IMG/VR virus record: IMGVR_UViG_3300032265_001425 | Location: 1 to 38,980 of that record | Length of the DNA: 38,980 bases | Source of the DNA: a virus | Direction: 5' to 3' (one strand) | Shown here: positions 29,978 through 36,655 of the stretch, piece by piece | How positions within the stretch are numbered: the stretch's first letter is position 1 | Layout of the letters: each line of letters begins with the position of its first letter | The notes under the pieces: model-generated | What the model saw: only the letters and a program-made list of their open reading frames with translations | Database searches by the model: none | What the model was told of the DNA's origin: nothing | Position numbers and translations under genes: made by a program

Positions 29978-30451
29978 TTATTCGAAAAATTGTTTTAAAT
30001 TAGGTTTAAAATATGTTATTGATTTTTGAACTTTTTTATCTGCTGTTCTATAAACAATCCAATTTTCTCCTACTTTTTCATAATGACATGGAAAACCTAA
30101 TGTTTTTTCTCTTTCTTCAACTGTTTGTTTAGCAATTTCTTCTGTTGTACAAACTTTAGACATATTTGAAGCTTGAATTTCATTATATATATCTGTAAAT
30201 TTATCTTTCATTCCATGTAACATAATTCCATTACAAAGAACATACATTATATCTCCTAAAGCATCTGCTACACCTGTAATGTCTTGTTTTTCACATGCTT
30301 CTTTATATTCGTTTAATTCTTCTAAAATAAAGTTATAAACAAATTCCCACTGCCATTGTTCTTCAGGAATATTTGGAGTATACACATTTGGTTTACCCAT
30401 TGTTTCGTTAAATATCTCAACTTCTGAGATAAAAGGTATATATTTTGTCAT
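29978..30451 (-). CDS. MazG-like/phosphoribosyl-ATP pyrophosphohydrolase-like NTPase, 157 aa
   Basis: All-alpha NTP pyrophosphatase. NFILEELNEYKEACEKQDIT carries EExxE, and VADALGDIMYVLCNGIMLHG carries the D(A)xxD partner, together the Mg-binding helices. EIQASNMSKV is the conserved C-terminal helix. A short beta extension (NWIVYRTADKKVQKSI) follows. It would hydrolyse a nucleoside triphosphate to the monophosphate plus pyrophosphate, for pool control or for lowering alarmones. It lies 1 nt from the polymerase start and 1 nt from folE. Confidence 0.85.
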   Translation of the reverse strand: MTKYIPFISEVEIFNETMGKPNVYTPNIPEEQWQWEFVYNFILEELNEYKEACEKQDITGVADALGDIMYVLCNGIMLHGMKDKFTDIYNEIQASNMSKVCTTEEIAKQTVEEREKTLGFPCHYEKVGENWIVYRTADKKVQKSITYFKPNLKQFFE

Positions 30452-30452
30452 A

Positions 30453-31109
30453 TTAAAATTTTTCTCCGTTTATTTGAATTGCGTGTAAAAATTCTTCTCT
30501 AATTAAATTATTAGATTCCATAAATACACCTGAAAATTTATTTGTAGTCATTGTAGATGTAGGGTGTTTAATTCCTCTATTTGAACAACACATATGTTTA
30601 GAAGCAATACTTACAGCTACAGAATCACATTCTAATTTTTCACTTAAAAATTTATGAATTTGTTGAGTCAATGATTCTTGCATTTGTGGACGTCTTGCAA
30701 ACCAATCTACAATACGATTTAATTTAGATAAACCTACTACATTATCTTTAGGTACATAAGCTACAGAAGCATATCCTATAAAAGGTAAATTATGATGTGC
30801 ACATAATGAAACTACAGGTATTCCTGTTTGAATAACAACACCATCATATTTTTCTTCATTAGGAAAAATAGTAACTTCAGGAGCGTCTGAGACAGATCCT
30901 ATAATTAAATCTTTTAACCATGCTTTTGCAACTCTTTTAGGAGTATCAACTGTTTGAGGATCTGATTTGTAATCGAACCCTAATGCGTTTAAAAATTCCC
31001 CATAATGTTTAGACGCTTCTTCAATCATTTTTTCAATTTCTTTAGGTGATCGAGATAAATTTTCGTTTGCTTTTTTTATTGATTCCATATTTTTTTGTTT
31101 AATGAACAT
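30453..31109 (-). CDS. folE: GTP cyclohydrolase I (FolE), 218 aa
   Basis: Converts GTP to dihydroneopterin triphosphate, the entry to both folate and 7-deazaguanine synthesis. Zinc ligands are Cys103 and His106 in SLCAHHNLPFIG and a Cys in HMCCSNRGI (174/175). GLSKLNRIVDWFARRPQMQE is the family signature and TVDTPKRVAKAWL the N-terminal block. All are intact. The ATG at 31109 overlaps queD by 11 nt; an ATG at 31088 without overlap is an alternative start. Confidence 0.95.
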   Translation of the reverse strand: MFIKQKNMESIKKANENLSRSPKEIEKMIEEASKHYGEFLNALGFDYKSDPQTVDTPKRVAKAWLKDLIIGSVSDAPEVTIFPNEEKYDGVVIQTGIPVVSLCAHHNLPFIGYASVAYVPKDNVVGLSKLNRIVDWFARRPQMQESLTQQIHKFLSEKLECDSVAVSIASKHMCCSNRGIKHPTSTMTTNKFSGVFMESNNLIREEFLHAIQINGEKF

Positions 31110-31683
31110 ATCCTATTTCTCTTTTATCTATTACTTTTCTATCATCATATTCAATGATTCCTTTATTATTAGCACATTGTGCTACTATTTCATAGTTAGT
31201 TTCCATCCAATTTTTAGCTTCTAAATCTGAAATTGATTCTTTTAAGCATATTGTAGAACAATTTGGTGTTTCGTAAATTGTTACTTTATGTATTCTTAAA
31301 TTTCTATATGATTGAAATAACACAACCATTGCTAAAAATACTTCTTTAGCAATATTTTCTACTGAAGGATTACAATAATTATCTTTACCATTTAAAGACA
31401 TTAACCATAATTTACTATTATATTCTTTTGTAGTTTCAATAAGTTTTGTATCTTGGGGATTTAAAAGCATGCCATGATCTAAAATATCATCTATCCATTG
31501 ACATCCTATTCTTTTAATTTCTTTAAAATCAATAGCATAACCAATTTCTTCCATTTCATTAAATTCAAATTCTAATTCATAAAGATAAGTATGCCCATGA
31601 ATGTTAAAACACTTCATACGTTCATTCATAACTCTATGACCTGAATCAAATGTTCCTTTTCTTGTAATATATTGTTTTTTCAT
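31099..31683 (-). CDS. queD: 6-pyruvoyl-tetrahydropterin synthase/QueD-like enzyme, 194 aa
   Basis: The product of FolE is turned into 6-carboxy-tetrahydropterin in the queuosine/archaeosine route. Zinc ligands are His16 in FDSGHR and His29/His31 in NIHGHTY; Cys25 is the catalytic cysteine, and ILDHGMLL gives the Asp-His pair. NPSVENIAKEVF and KVTIYETPN end the active site. It is longer than a typical QueD (about 120-150 aa), with extra residues after ETPN. QueC, QueE and a DNA transglycosylase are not in this window. Confidence 0.9.
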   Translation of the reverse strand: MKKQYITRKGTFDSGHRVMNERMKCFNIHGHTYLYELEFEFNEMEEIGYAIDFKEIKRIGCQWIDDILDHGMLLNPQDTKLIETTKEYNSKLWLMSLNGKDNYCNPSVENIAKEVFLAMVVLFQSYRNLRIHKVTIYETPNCSTICLKESISDLEAKNWMETNYEIVAQCANNKGIIEYDDRKVIDKREIGYVH

Positions 31684-31685
31684 AA

Positions 31686-31934
31686 TTAATTATTATACCA
31701 CTCCATAACTTGCTGAAGTGATTTAGTTCCTGTAAATCGTTTAATTTCTTGACCATTTTCAGCTAAAACTACCGTAGGTATACTAGATACTTTAGCATGT
31801 CTAGCTCTGTCAGTTTCATAATCAATGTTGATTTTTTCAACATTAACCCCTTGTCTAGCAACTTGATCCATAGTAGGACCAAATTGTTGGCATGGTTGAC
31901 ACCATGGTGCTGTAAAATAAAATAGTGTTTTCAT
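31686..31934 (-). CDS. Thioredoxin, 82 aa
   Basis: Short thioredoxin with active site APWCQPCQQF (Cys12, Cys15) and the cis-proline block SSIPTVVLAENG, ending in the helix SLQQVMEWY. It reduces disulfides and may serve a phage ribonucleotide reductase elsewhere. It is shorter than host thioredoxins (about 105 aa) because the N-terminal strand and helix are missing, as in many phage glutaredoxin/thioredoxin proteins. It starts right after the stop of the open -1 frame at 31935. Confidence 0.9.
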   Translation of the reverse strand: MKTLFYFTAPWCQPCQQFGPTMDQVARQGVNVEKINIDYETDRARHAKVSSIPTVVLAENGQEIKRFTGTKSLQQVMEWYNN

Positions 31935-32122
31935 TTAGTTTGAGATTTGTAATTCTGCAGTATTAGTATATGTTGCATGTTTTTGTAAATCACTATTACC
32001 AGTAGTAGTGAATAAATTTGTATTTGTAAGAGTAACATTATTACCAAATGATTCGTTTATTAATAAATTTCTATTCATAGAAGTACCATCTGAACTAGCG
32101 TTAATAATATTACTATTTAAAA
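31935..32122 (-). other. Open -1 frame downstream of a slippery site, possible frameshift extension
   Basis: About 61 codons are open in the -1 frame directly after CCCTTTT (32126-32120) at the end of the 70-aa gene. The translation is Thr/Asn-rich (SFGNNVTLTNTNLFTTTGNS) and ends ELQISN, with its stop just before the thioredoxin ATG. Codon choice looks like the neighbours. It could be a C-terminal extension made by -1 frameshifting, a separate small gene from an internal ATG (about 47 aa, MNRNLLINES), or the result of an indel. Confidence 0.45.
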
Positions 32123-32329
32123 AGGGCGAATTGCAATTTCAATTTGTTCTAATTCATTTTTATAATCAGACGGAATCTCCATTGATGCAGCCATTAATGC
32201 TGAATTTTGGTCATTTGCTAAAATTGTTTTAGGTTCTAAGATAACTTTAGATTTTTTACCTTCATCTTTTACTTGTTTTTCTGTTGGATGCCATAAAATA
32301 GCATATTGGAAAAGTTTTGCTTTGTTCAT
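32117..32329 (-). CDS. Conserved small phage protein, 70 aa, with slippery 3' end
   Basis: MNKAKLFQYAILWHPTEKQ, then KSKVILEPKTILANDQNSAL and EIAIRPF at the end. I recall small phage proteins of this pattern with VRPF-like ends, function unknown. The last codons CGC CCT TTT before the stop contain the heptamer C-CCT-TTT, the X-XXY-YYZ slip site for -1 frameshifting, followed at once by TAA. The normal end at RPF suggests that the 70-aa form is at least the main product. Confidence 0.65.
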   Translation of the reverse strand: MNKAKLFQYAILWHPTEKQVKDEGKKSKVILEPKTILANDQNSALMAASMEIPSDYKNELEQIEIAIRPF

Positions 32330-32348
32330 ATATTTGTTTTTAAATTAT

Positions 32349-32687
32349 TTACTTCCAAAATAGTTGGATCAATACTACTAATATTGATAGTATTAAACAT
32401 ATTGTTGTTTTTATTGTTAGTGATTCTTTAAATATAAAAGAAGACATAAATGTAAATATAACTATACCAGTCATAAATCCTATTAATCTACTAGGCCATA
32501 GTTGATTATTAAAATAACTAACTAAATATTTTGTAGATAAAATATACAAAATAGAAATAGGTATCCCTAATAAAGATACTATTATCATGTTATTTTTCAT
32601 CCATAAAAATTTAAACTGTCCTTGTAATTGTAAGAATGTTAATATTTGTGCAAATATTGTATATAATAACCCTTTTATAAATTCCAT
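32349..32687 (-). CDS. Small membrane protein with about four TM segments (SMR-like topology), 112 aa
   Basis: Hydrophobic segments lie near residues 5-20, 33-50, 64-84 and 91-110 (IKTTICLILSILVVLIQLFW at the end). Size and layout resemble small multidrug-resistance or EamA-half transporters, but the SMR active-site Glu in helix 1 is not evident, so the function is open. The ATG is 5 nt from the -7 box of its promoter (32692-32725), predicting a leaderless mRNA, as for the ligase gene. Confidence 0.6.
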   Translation of the reverse strand: MEFIKGLLYTIFAQILTFLQLQGQFKFLWMKNNMIIVSLLGIPISILYILSTKYLVSYFNNQLWPSRLIGFMTGIVIFTFMSSFIFKESLTIKTTICLILSILVVLIQLFWK

Positions 32688-32691
32688 ATTA

Positions 32692-32725
32692 TAAATATAA
32701 TAAAGAAAATTTGAAAAGCCAAACT
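32692..32725 (-). promoter_or_regulatory. Phage promoter (leaderless)
   Basis: AGTTTGGCTTTTC and TATATTTA with a 20-nt spacer. The ATG of the 112-aa membrane protein lies where transcription should begin. Confidence 0.85.
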
Positions 32726-32739
32726 TTCTAAAATATTTT

Positions 32740-32775
32740 TTAATTTGATAAAGGTGCTTTAATTGTTGGGTGTAT
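32740..32775 (-). repeat. thyA 3'-end copy R3 (relic)
   Basis: Reads I-HPTIKAPLSN-stop, 12 codons including the stop, matching the thyA end at 33753-33788. It is out of frame with the 127-aa gene, whose stop at 32759 lies inside it. Over CACCCA to CAAA it is nearly identical to copy R2. Confidence 0.85.
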
Positions 32776-33142
32776 CTAATCGGGTTATATCATCCGGGTA
32801 TTTTTTTCTGGTATTATATACCCGTTGGATAAATGGAATATTTTTCCAATCTTTAACTCCGTTAGGTGTTTCAGCATCATAATATAAATTTTTATACTTT
32901 ATCCACACATGCCCAAATGGTGATTCTTTTGTACCCCAATCAGTTCTCCATAATTCAGCACCTGGATACTCTTCTCTAAATTTTTCAGCAAATATATCAC
33001 AGAATCCAGTATTACATACTTCAGGTGTAAACTCTACCCAATCCGGTTCGTATAAATCTTGCTCATCACCCGTGCGTTTTAGTATACGATTCACATCGGC
33101 AGCCGTAATGTCTTCTCTTAATAAATCTATTAGTTTAATCAT
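32759..33142 (-). CDS. Putative papain-like (Cys-His-Asp) protein, 127 aa
   Basis: TGFCDIFAEKFREEYPGAEL places a Cys at the start of a helix, PFGHVWIKYKNLYYDAETPN gives a His then an Asp after a strand, and WKNIPFIQRVY follows. Cys-helix / His-strand / Asp is the papain or NlpC-type order, so a thiol hydrolase or transferase is possible; the fold is inferred, not shown. The gene lies between two thyA-end copies and its own stop falls inside copy R3, so it looks like an inserted cargo gene. Confidence 0.5.
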   Translation of the reverse strand: MIKLIDLLREDITAADVNRILKRTGDEQDLYEPDWVEFTPEVCNTGFCDIFAEKFREEYPGAELWRTDWGTKESPFGHVWIKYKNLYYDAETPNGVKDWKNIPFIQRVYNTRKKYPDDITRLDTPNN

Positions 33143-33157
33143 ATTAATAAATATGAA

Positions 33158-33193
33158 TCAGTTTGGTAAAGGTGCTTTAATTGCTGGGTGTGA
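33158..33193 (-). repeat. thyA 3'-end copy R2 (relic)
   Basis: Reads SHPAIKAPLPN-stop in 12 codons, directly after and in frame with the TAA of the 178-aa gene. It matches the real thyA end (SHSSIKAPLSN-stop) and the classic ThyA terminus HP.IKAP, so it is a relic of a thyA 3' end. Confidence 0.88.
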
Positions 33194-33730
33194 TTACCTT
33201 CCAAAAGGCCAACCAGCAAATTCCTCAGAATCCATTACAGATTCAATTAATGAAATACAGTAATCTTCATTAAGAGAAGTAAATACTATTTTACTTATAT
33301 CATATCCTTCAGGATGTTTTTTAGCATAAAATAATATAGCGCCTGTTTTAGGTAATGTATAATCATGGTTGTCTCTTAAAGGTTTAATGTACTTATCATA
33401 CACTTGTTGAGTAGACATTTCTACAAATAACTTTTCTATACCATCAGTATCAGAATCAATTTTCTTTAATTCATTTTCCGAATTAGTATAAATTTTATCT
33501 TCTACATTTTCAATAGTATAAGGGGCTGTCTTTTCGATAGTAATAATTATTTTAGTACCATCAGTATAAATGGGAATTTTTATCAATTCTTCTGTTGGAT
33601 GATACATTTTAGGAAATTGTTTAATTTCATATTCCTGTTTAGTTTCTACATTACCACCAATGGTTTCCCATAGTTGTAATGATTCTTGAATCTTTGTTGC
33701 GATTCTTTCTACTTGTTTGAATTTTTTCAT
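33194..33730 (-). CDS. Hypothetical protein downstream of thyA, 178 aa
   Basis: MKKFKQVERIATKIQESLQL starts a helical region; YHPTEELIKIPIYTDGTKII begins a beta-rich domain; it ends EEFAGWPFGR. No domain recognised. Its stop codon is directly followed, in frame, by thyA-end copy R2, so the gene and the copy look like one inserted unit. It starts 22 nt after the thyA stop. Confidence 0.6.
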   Translation of the reverse strand: MKKFKQVERIATKIQESLQLWETIGGNVETKQEYEIKQFPKMYHPTEELIKIPIYTDGTKIIITIEKTAPYTIENVEDKIYTNSENELKKIDSDTDGIEKLFVEMSTQQVYDKYIKPLRDNHDYTLPKTGAILFYAKKHPEGYDISKIVFTSLNEDYCISLIESVMDSEEFAGWPFGR

Positions 33731-33752
33731 AACTTATATATTTTATTTGGTT

Positions 33753-33788
33753 TTAATTTGATAATGGTGCTTTAATACTTGAGTGTGA
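33753..33788 (-). repeat. thyA 3' end, copy R1 (functional)
   Basis: The last 12 codons of thyA, SHSSIKAPLSN-stop. Same reading as R2 and R3, with more differences than those two have from each other. Confidence 0.85.
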
Positions 33789-34967
33789 TTGGTAATTACT
33801 TAATTGTATATCTTCTTCTATTAAACATCTGCAGAAATCATCGTTTTTAAATGAATTGAATACTGCAACAGCATCTATTGGTCCTACACCACATTCACCG
33901 CCTTCATATTGCCAAAATTCTGTATTAATATTTAGCTTAGGTAATGGGTAAGGTATTCTTGCAATTTGTTCTTTTGCTTGTTCAACATGGTTTGCATACA
34001 GGTGTACGTCTCCAAGATTTCCAATAAGCTCATCTGGAACCATATTAACTGTAGCTGCGATTATTTCTAATAGTAATCCATAAGATGCAATGTTGAATGG
34101 TAAACCTAAAAATGTATCTACTGAACGTTGATTCCACATTAAAGAGATTGCTCGTTTAGGTACATTATATTCATCACATACTGCATGCATTACATCATCA
34201 GCATCAACTGTTTGGTAGTTTTCTTCTTTAATACTATCGTAAAGTCTAGTACTCCCATTAGATTTTAAAGCTGTTCTTTCTCTAGCGCTCAATTCTCTTG
34301 TATAAACTTGAAATCCATAATGACAAGGTGGAAGTACCATTTGATCTAATTCACCTACATTCCAAGCATTAACCATTAAACGTCTTGAGTCTGGGTTGGT
34401 TTTAAGGTCATTGATTAGGGTTGCGATTTGGTCTACTTCACTTTCTTTATAAAACATTCCGTGTCGGGCATTTCTATTTCTTTCATCTAAATTATCTGAA
34501 TTAAAAAACGCTTCTTTATCAATACCATTCCAACTTCTCCATTGTGCACCATAAATTGGACCTAATTCACCCCACTTCTTAGCAAACTCATCATCTGTTT
34601 TGATTTTGTTGATGAATTCTTCTTGTGTGAATCCATAGTGGGGATGAGTTTCCATTACTGTATTTAACTCAATTTCACGTTTAGTTATCTTTTGATAGTT
34701 AGAAAAACAATCACCATCCCAGATATGACATCCATTATCAACCAAATACTTAATATTGGTATCACCTCGTAAGAACCAAATAAGTTCAGTTACAATTGAT
34801 TTCCAAGCCATCTTCTTTGTAGTCAACAATGGAAACCCATCACTCATTTTGTGACGTATTTGTCTACCGAATACTGATAGCACTTCTCCATTTCTAGTTT
34901 GTTTCTTTACTCCATTATCAAGGATATCTTGAAGTAGGTTTTGATAATCTAAGTCTAGTTTATTCAT
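33753..34967 (-). CDS. thyA: Thymidylate synthase ThyA, 404 aa with insertions
   Basis: Makes dTMP from dUMP with methylene-tetrahydrofolate. Active-site LPPCHYGFQVY has Cys215. RSVDTFLGLPFNIASYG binds dUMP, and the RRLMVNAWN block and the N-terminal FGRQIRHKMSDGFPLLTTKK are intact. At 404 aa it is much longer than E. coli ThyA (264). Extra segments lie near residues 87-135 and 228-265; the first contains FINKIKTDDEFAKKWG, which recurs in the 146-aa protein at 35732-36172. The C-terminus IKAPLSN is duplicated downstream (R2, R3). Confidence 0.95.
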   Translation of the reverse strand: MNKLDLDYQNLLQDILDNGVKKQTRNGEVLSVFGRQIRHKMSDGFPLLTTKKMAWKSIVTELIWFLRGDTNIKYLVDNGCHIWDGDCFSNYQKITKREIELNTVMETHPHYGFTQEEFINKIKTDDEFAKKWGELGPIYGAQWRSWNGIDKEAFFNSDNLDERNRNARHGMFYKESEVDQIATLINDLKTNPDSRRLMVNAWNVGELDQMVLPPCHYGFQVYTRELSARERTALKSNGSTRLYDSIKEENYQTVDADDVMHAVCDEYNVPKRAISLMWNQRSVDTFLGLPFNIASYGLLLEIIAATVNMVPDELIGNLGDVHLYANHVEQAKEQIARIPYPLPKLNINTEFWQYEGGECGVGPIDAVAVFNSFKNDDFCRCLIEEDIQLSNYQSHSSIKAPLSN

Positions 34968-35202
34968 TTTTTAGTTTTAAATTGTAAAGTTCATATAAAA
35001 ATCCGTTTTTTTCAACAAACATTTTTAATGATAATGAAATTTCATTGGGGTTATGTTTAGACGGAGGTGTTCCGTTTATATTTGCATAATTTACAGTAAA
35101 TCCATTATAAACAACATCACCAACTTTTAATTCATTTCCACCACCATAATATCTACATTTAAAATTGTTTAAATGTTTTTCTGTTATGTTAAACGTTTTC
35201 AT
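34960..35202 (-). CDS. Hypothetical protein, 80 aa
   Basis: MKTFNITEKHLNNFKCRYYG is followed by a probable beta domain (LKVGDVVYNGFTVNYANING). No family recognised. It overlaps the thyA start by 8 nt and shares one base with the upstream 89-aa gene, so all three are co-translated. Confidence 0.6.
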   Translation of the reverse strand: MKTFNITEKHLNNFKCRYYGGGNELKVGDVVYNGFTVNYANINGTPPSKHNPNEISLSLKMFVEKNGFLYELYNLKLKNE

Positions 35203-35471
35203 TATTTAAATTTTATTCCTAATTTTTCGTAATAATCATTGCATCTCCATAATCTAACCACTTCAAGTTGTACTTCTATTAACGATAAACCAAGCAAAAA
35301 ATTTCCTAATTTACCATAGTCTGGGTTATGTCCTAGACATGATTTAATATTATCTGATGTTGATTTGAAATGATTAAATAACTCTTCTTTACTTAAACCA
35401 GAGTACATTTTACTCATATTTAGTTCAACGTAATCAAGTTTATTTTCTTTATTTATTCCTGGTATTTTCAT
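35202..35471 (-). CDS. Hypothetical protein, 89 aa
   Basis: A helical protein (LNMSKMYSGLSKEELFNHFK, LLGLSLIEVQLEVVRLWRC). No domain recognised. It overlaps the next gene by 1 nt and lies 24 nt from the 79-aa gene. Confidence 0.55.
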   Translation of the reverse strand: MKIPGINKENKLDYVELNMSKMYSGLSKEELFNHFKSTSDNIKSCLGHNPDYGKLGNFLLGLSLIEVQLEVVRLWRCNDYYEKLGIKFK

Positions 35472-35495
35472 TTTAAATCTATTGTTGGTATTTCT

Positions 35496-35735
35496 TTATT
35501 CATAACTTTCATCAAAATTGTTTTGGTTTATTAGTAATTGATTATAAACATTCAATATTGTTAATTCTATTTGAAAGGCTGGTGTATGTTCACTTTTATA
35601 TCTATCCCAATTGATATCAAATTTAAAAAAAGTAATACCATCTGACCACTCTCTTGGCATTGCAAATAATTGCAACTCCCAATAAATTCTCTTTGTTTTG
35701 GATAATGTTCCAAATAGTACGTATCCTATGTTCAT
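35496..35735 (-). CDS. Hypothetical protein, 79 aa
   Basis: Begins MNIGYVLFGTLSKTKRIYWE and contains many aromatic residues (FFKFDINWDRYKSEHTPAF). No membrane segment is clear. Overlaps the 146-aa gene by 4 nt. Function unknown. Confidence 0.55.
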   Translation of the reverse strand: MNIGYVLFGTLSKTKRIYWELQLFAMPREWSDGITFFKFDINWDRYKSEHTPAFQIELTILNVYNQLLINQNNFDESYE

Positions 35736-36172
35736 ATTGCTTTATTTGTTTGGTTTAAATTCCACACTCTTTTCATTCTTTCGTAATCATCATCCGATAT
35801 AACCCCTTTCAAACCTATCCAACTACCAACACAAGTTACATGAGTTATCTCTCCCCAATCATCAACAACCCAATAATAATCATCACCACCATCAATCACA
35901 TCCATTAATAAAACAACCCTATATTGTTCAATTACTAGTGTGTTTTTAAATGGTTCGAGCATTGTTTTAAACCATTCTAAGGTATTTTGAACTATACCCC
36001 ATCTTTCCGCAAAATCAGAGTCCGTGTTTATTTTTTCAATAAATCTTTCTTTTGAAAATTTGTCAATTATAGTTTTTTTTGGGTCTGACATATCCCAGCT
36101 ATAATCGTTTGGGTTTTCTAAATTTAATGTGTTTAAATAACGGGTGTATGATATGTCTATATCTATTTTCAT
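35732..36172 (-). CDS. Hypothetical protein sharing a motif with the ThyA insert, 146 aa
   Basis: Residues 39-59 include FIEKINTDSDFAERWG, 12 of 21 positions identical to residues 113-133 of ThyA, within its extra segment. The rest is acidic and aromatic (VVLLMDVIDGGDDYYWVVDD, then WGEITHVTCVGSWIGLKGV). No other domain recognised. It is 1 nt from the upstream 153-aa gene. Confidence 0.6.
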   Translation of the reverse strand: MKIDIDISYTRYLNTLNLENPNDYSWDMSDPKKTIIDKFSKERFIEKINTDSDFAERWGIVQNTLEWFKTMLEPFKNTLVIEQYRVVLLMDVIDGGDDYYWVVDDWGEITHVTCVGSWIGLKGVISDDDYERMKRVWNLNQTNKAI

Positions 36173-36173
36173 T

Positions 36174-36635
36174 TTATATTATGTTTTTTAATCCTTCAAT
36201 AACTTCCTTATTAAATTCTAAGGCAAAATCTCTTTCTATCATATTAATAAGTGCTTGTTCAGCATCTAATCCATTTTCGTTTGTCGCTAATTTAATACAT
36301 TCATCATCAGTCTTATTGTGCCAAAATGATAAGTGTCTTAATAAATCAATTTTAACATTCAAGGTATTTGATTTTTCTTTAAACAATTGAATTTCATTCC
36401 AAGTTGGTTTCATATCTTGAGGGAAGGATGGGTAGTGATATTCACTATTTTTAGAGTCTCTTAATGTTATTTCACCATTGATAAACTCATTAAATCCTTC
36501 CAAAGTTAAATCTGCTATAGATTGTTTATGTTGGTCATAAATTGTAAATCTATATTCAGACATAGAGTCCAAATAATATTTAGAGGCTTTTAAAATAGCA
36601 CCTTCCGAATTAAGTAAAGTTAAAGTATTTTTCAT
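36174..36635 (-). CDS. Hypothetical protein, 153 aa
   Basis: MKNTLTLLNSEGAILKASKY opens a mixed alpha/beta protein with a helical C-terminus (AEQALINMIERDFALEFNKE). No domain recognised. It follows the tmRNA gene by 20 nt and is probably expressed from the smpB-ssrA transcript, with no promoter element of the family between them. Confidence 0.55.
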   Translation of the reverse strand: MKNTLTLLNSEGAILKASKYYLDSMSEYRFTIYDQHKQSIADLTLEGFNEFINGEITLRDSKNSEYHYPSFPQDMKPTWNEIQLFKEKSNTLNVKIDLLRHLSFWHNKTDDECIKLATNENGLDAEQALINMIERDFALEFNKEVIEGLKNII

Positions 36636-36655
36636 AATTCATAACTAATTTTTAG

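Noticed and set aside
29978-30451. dUTPase
   Set aside because: The EExxE...DxxD helices are those of all-alpha MazG-like enzymes; the trimeric dUTPase motifs are missing.
32120-32126. Simple sequencing error joining the 70-aa gene with the next frame
   Set aside because: Not excluded, but the 70-aa protein ends in a plausible native RPF terminus and the slip site is canonical, so I kept it as a finding rather than calling a frameshifted pseudogene.
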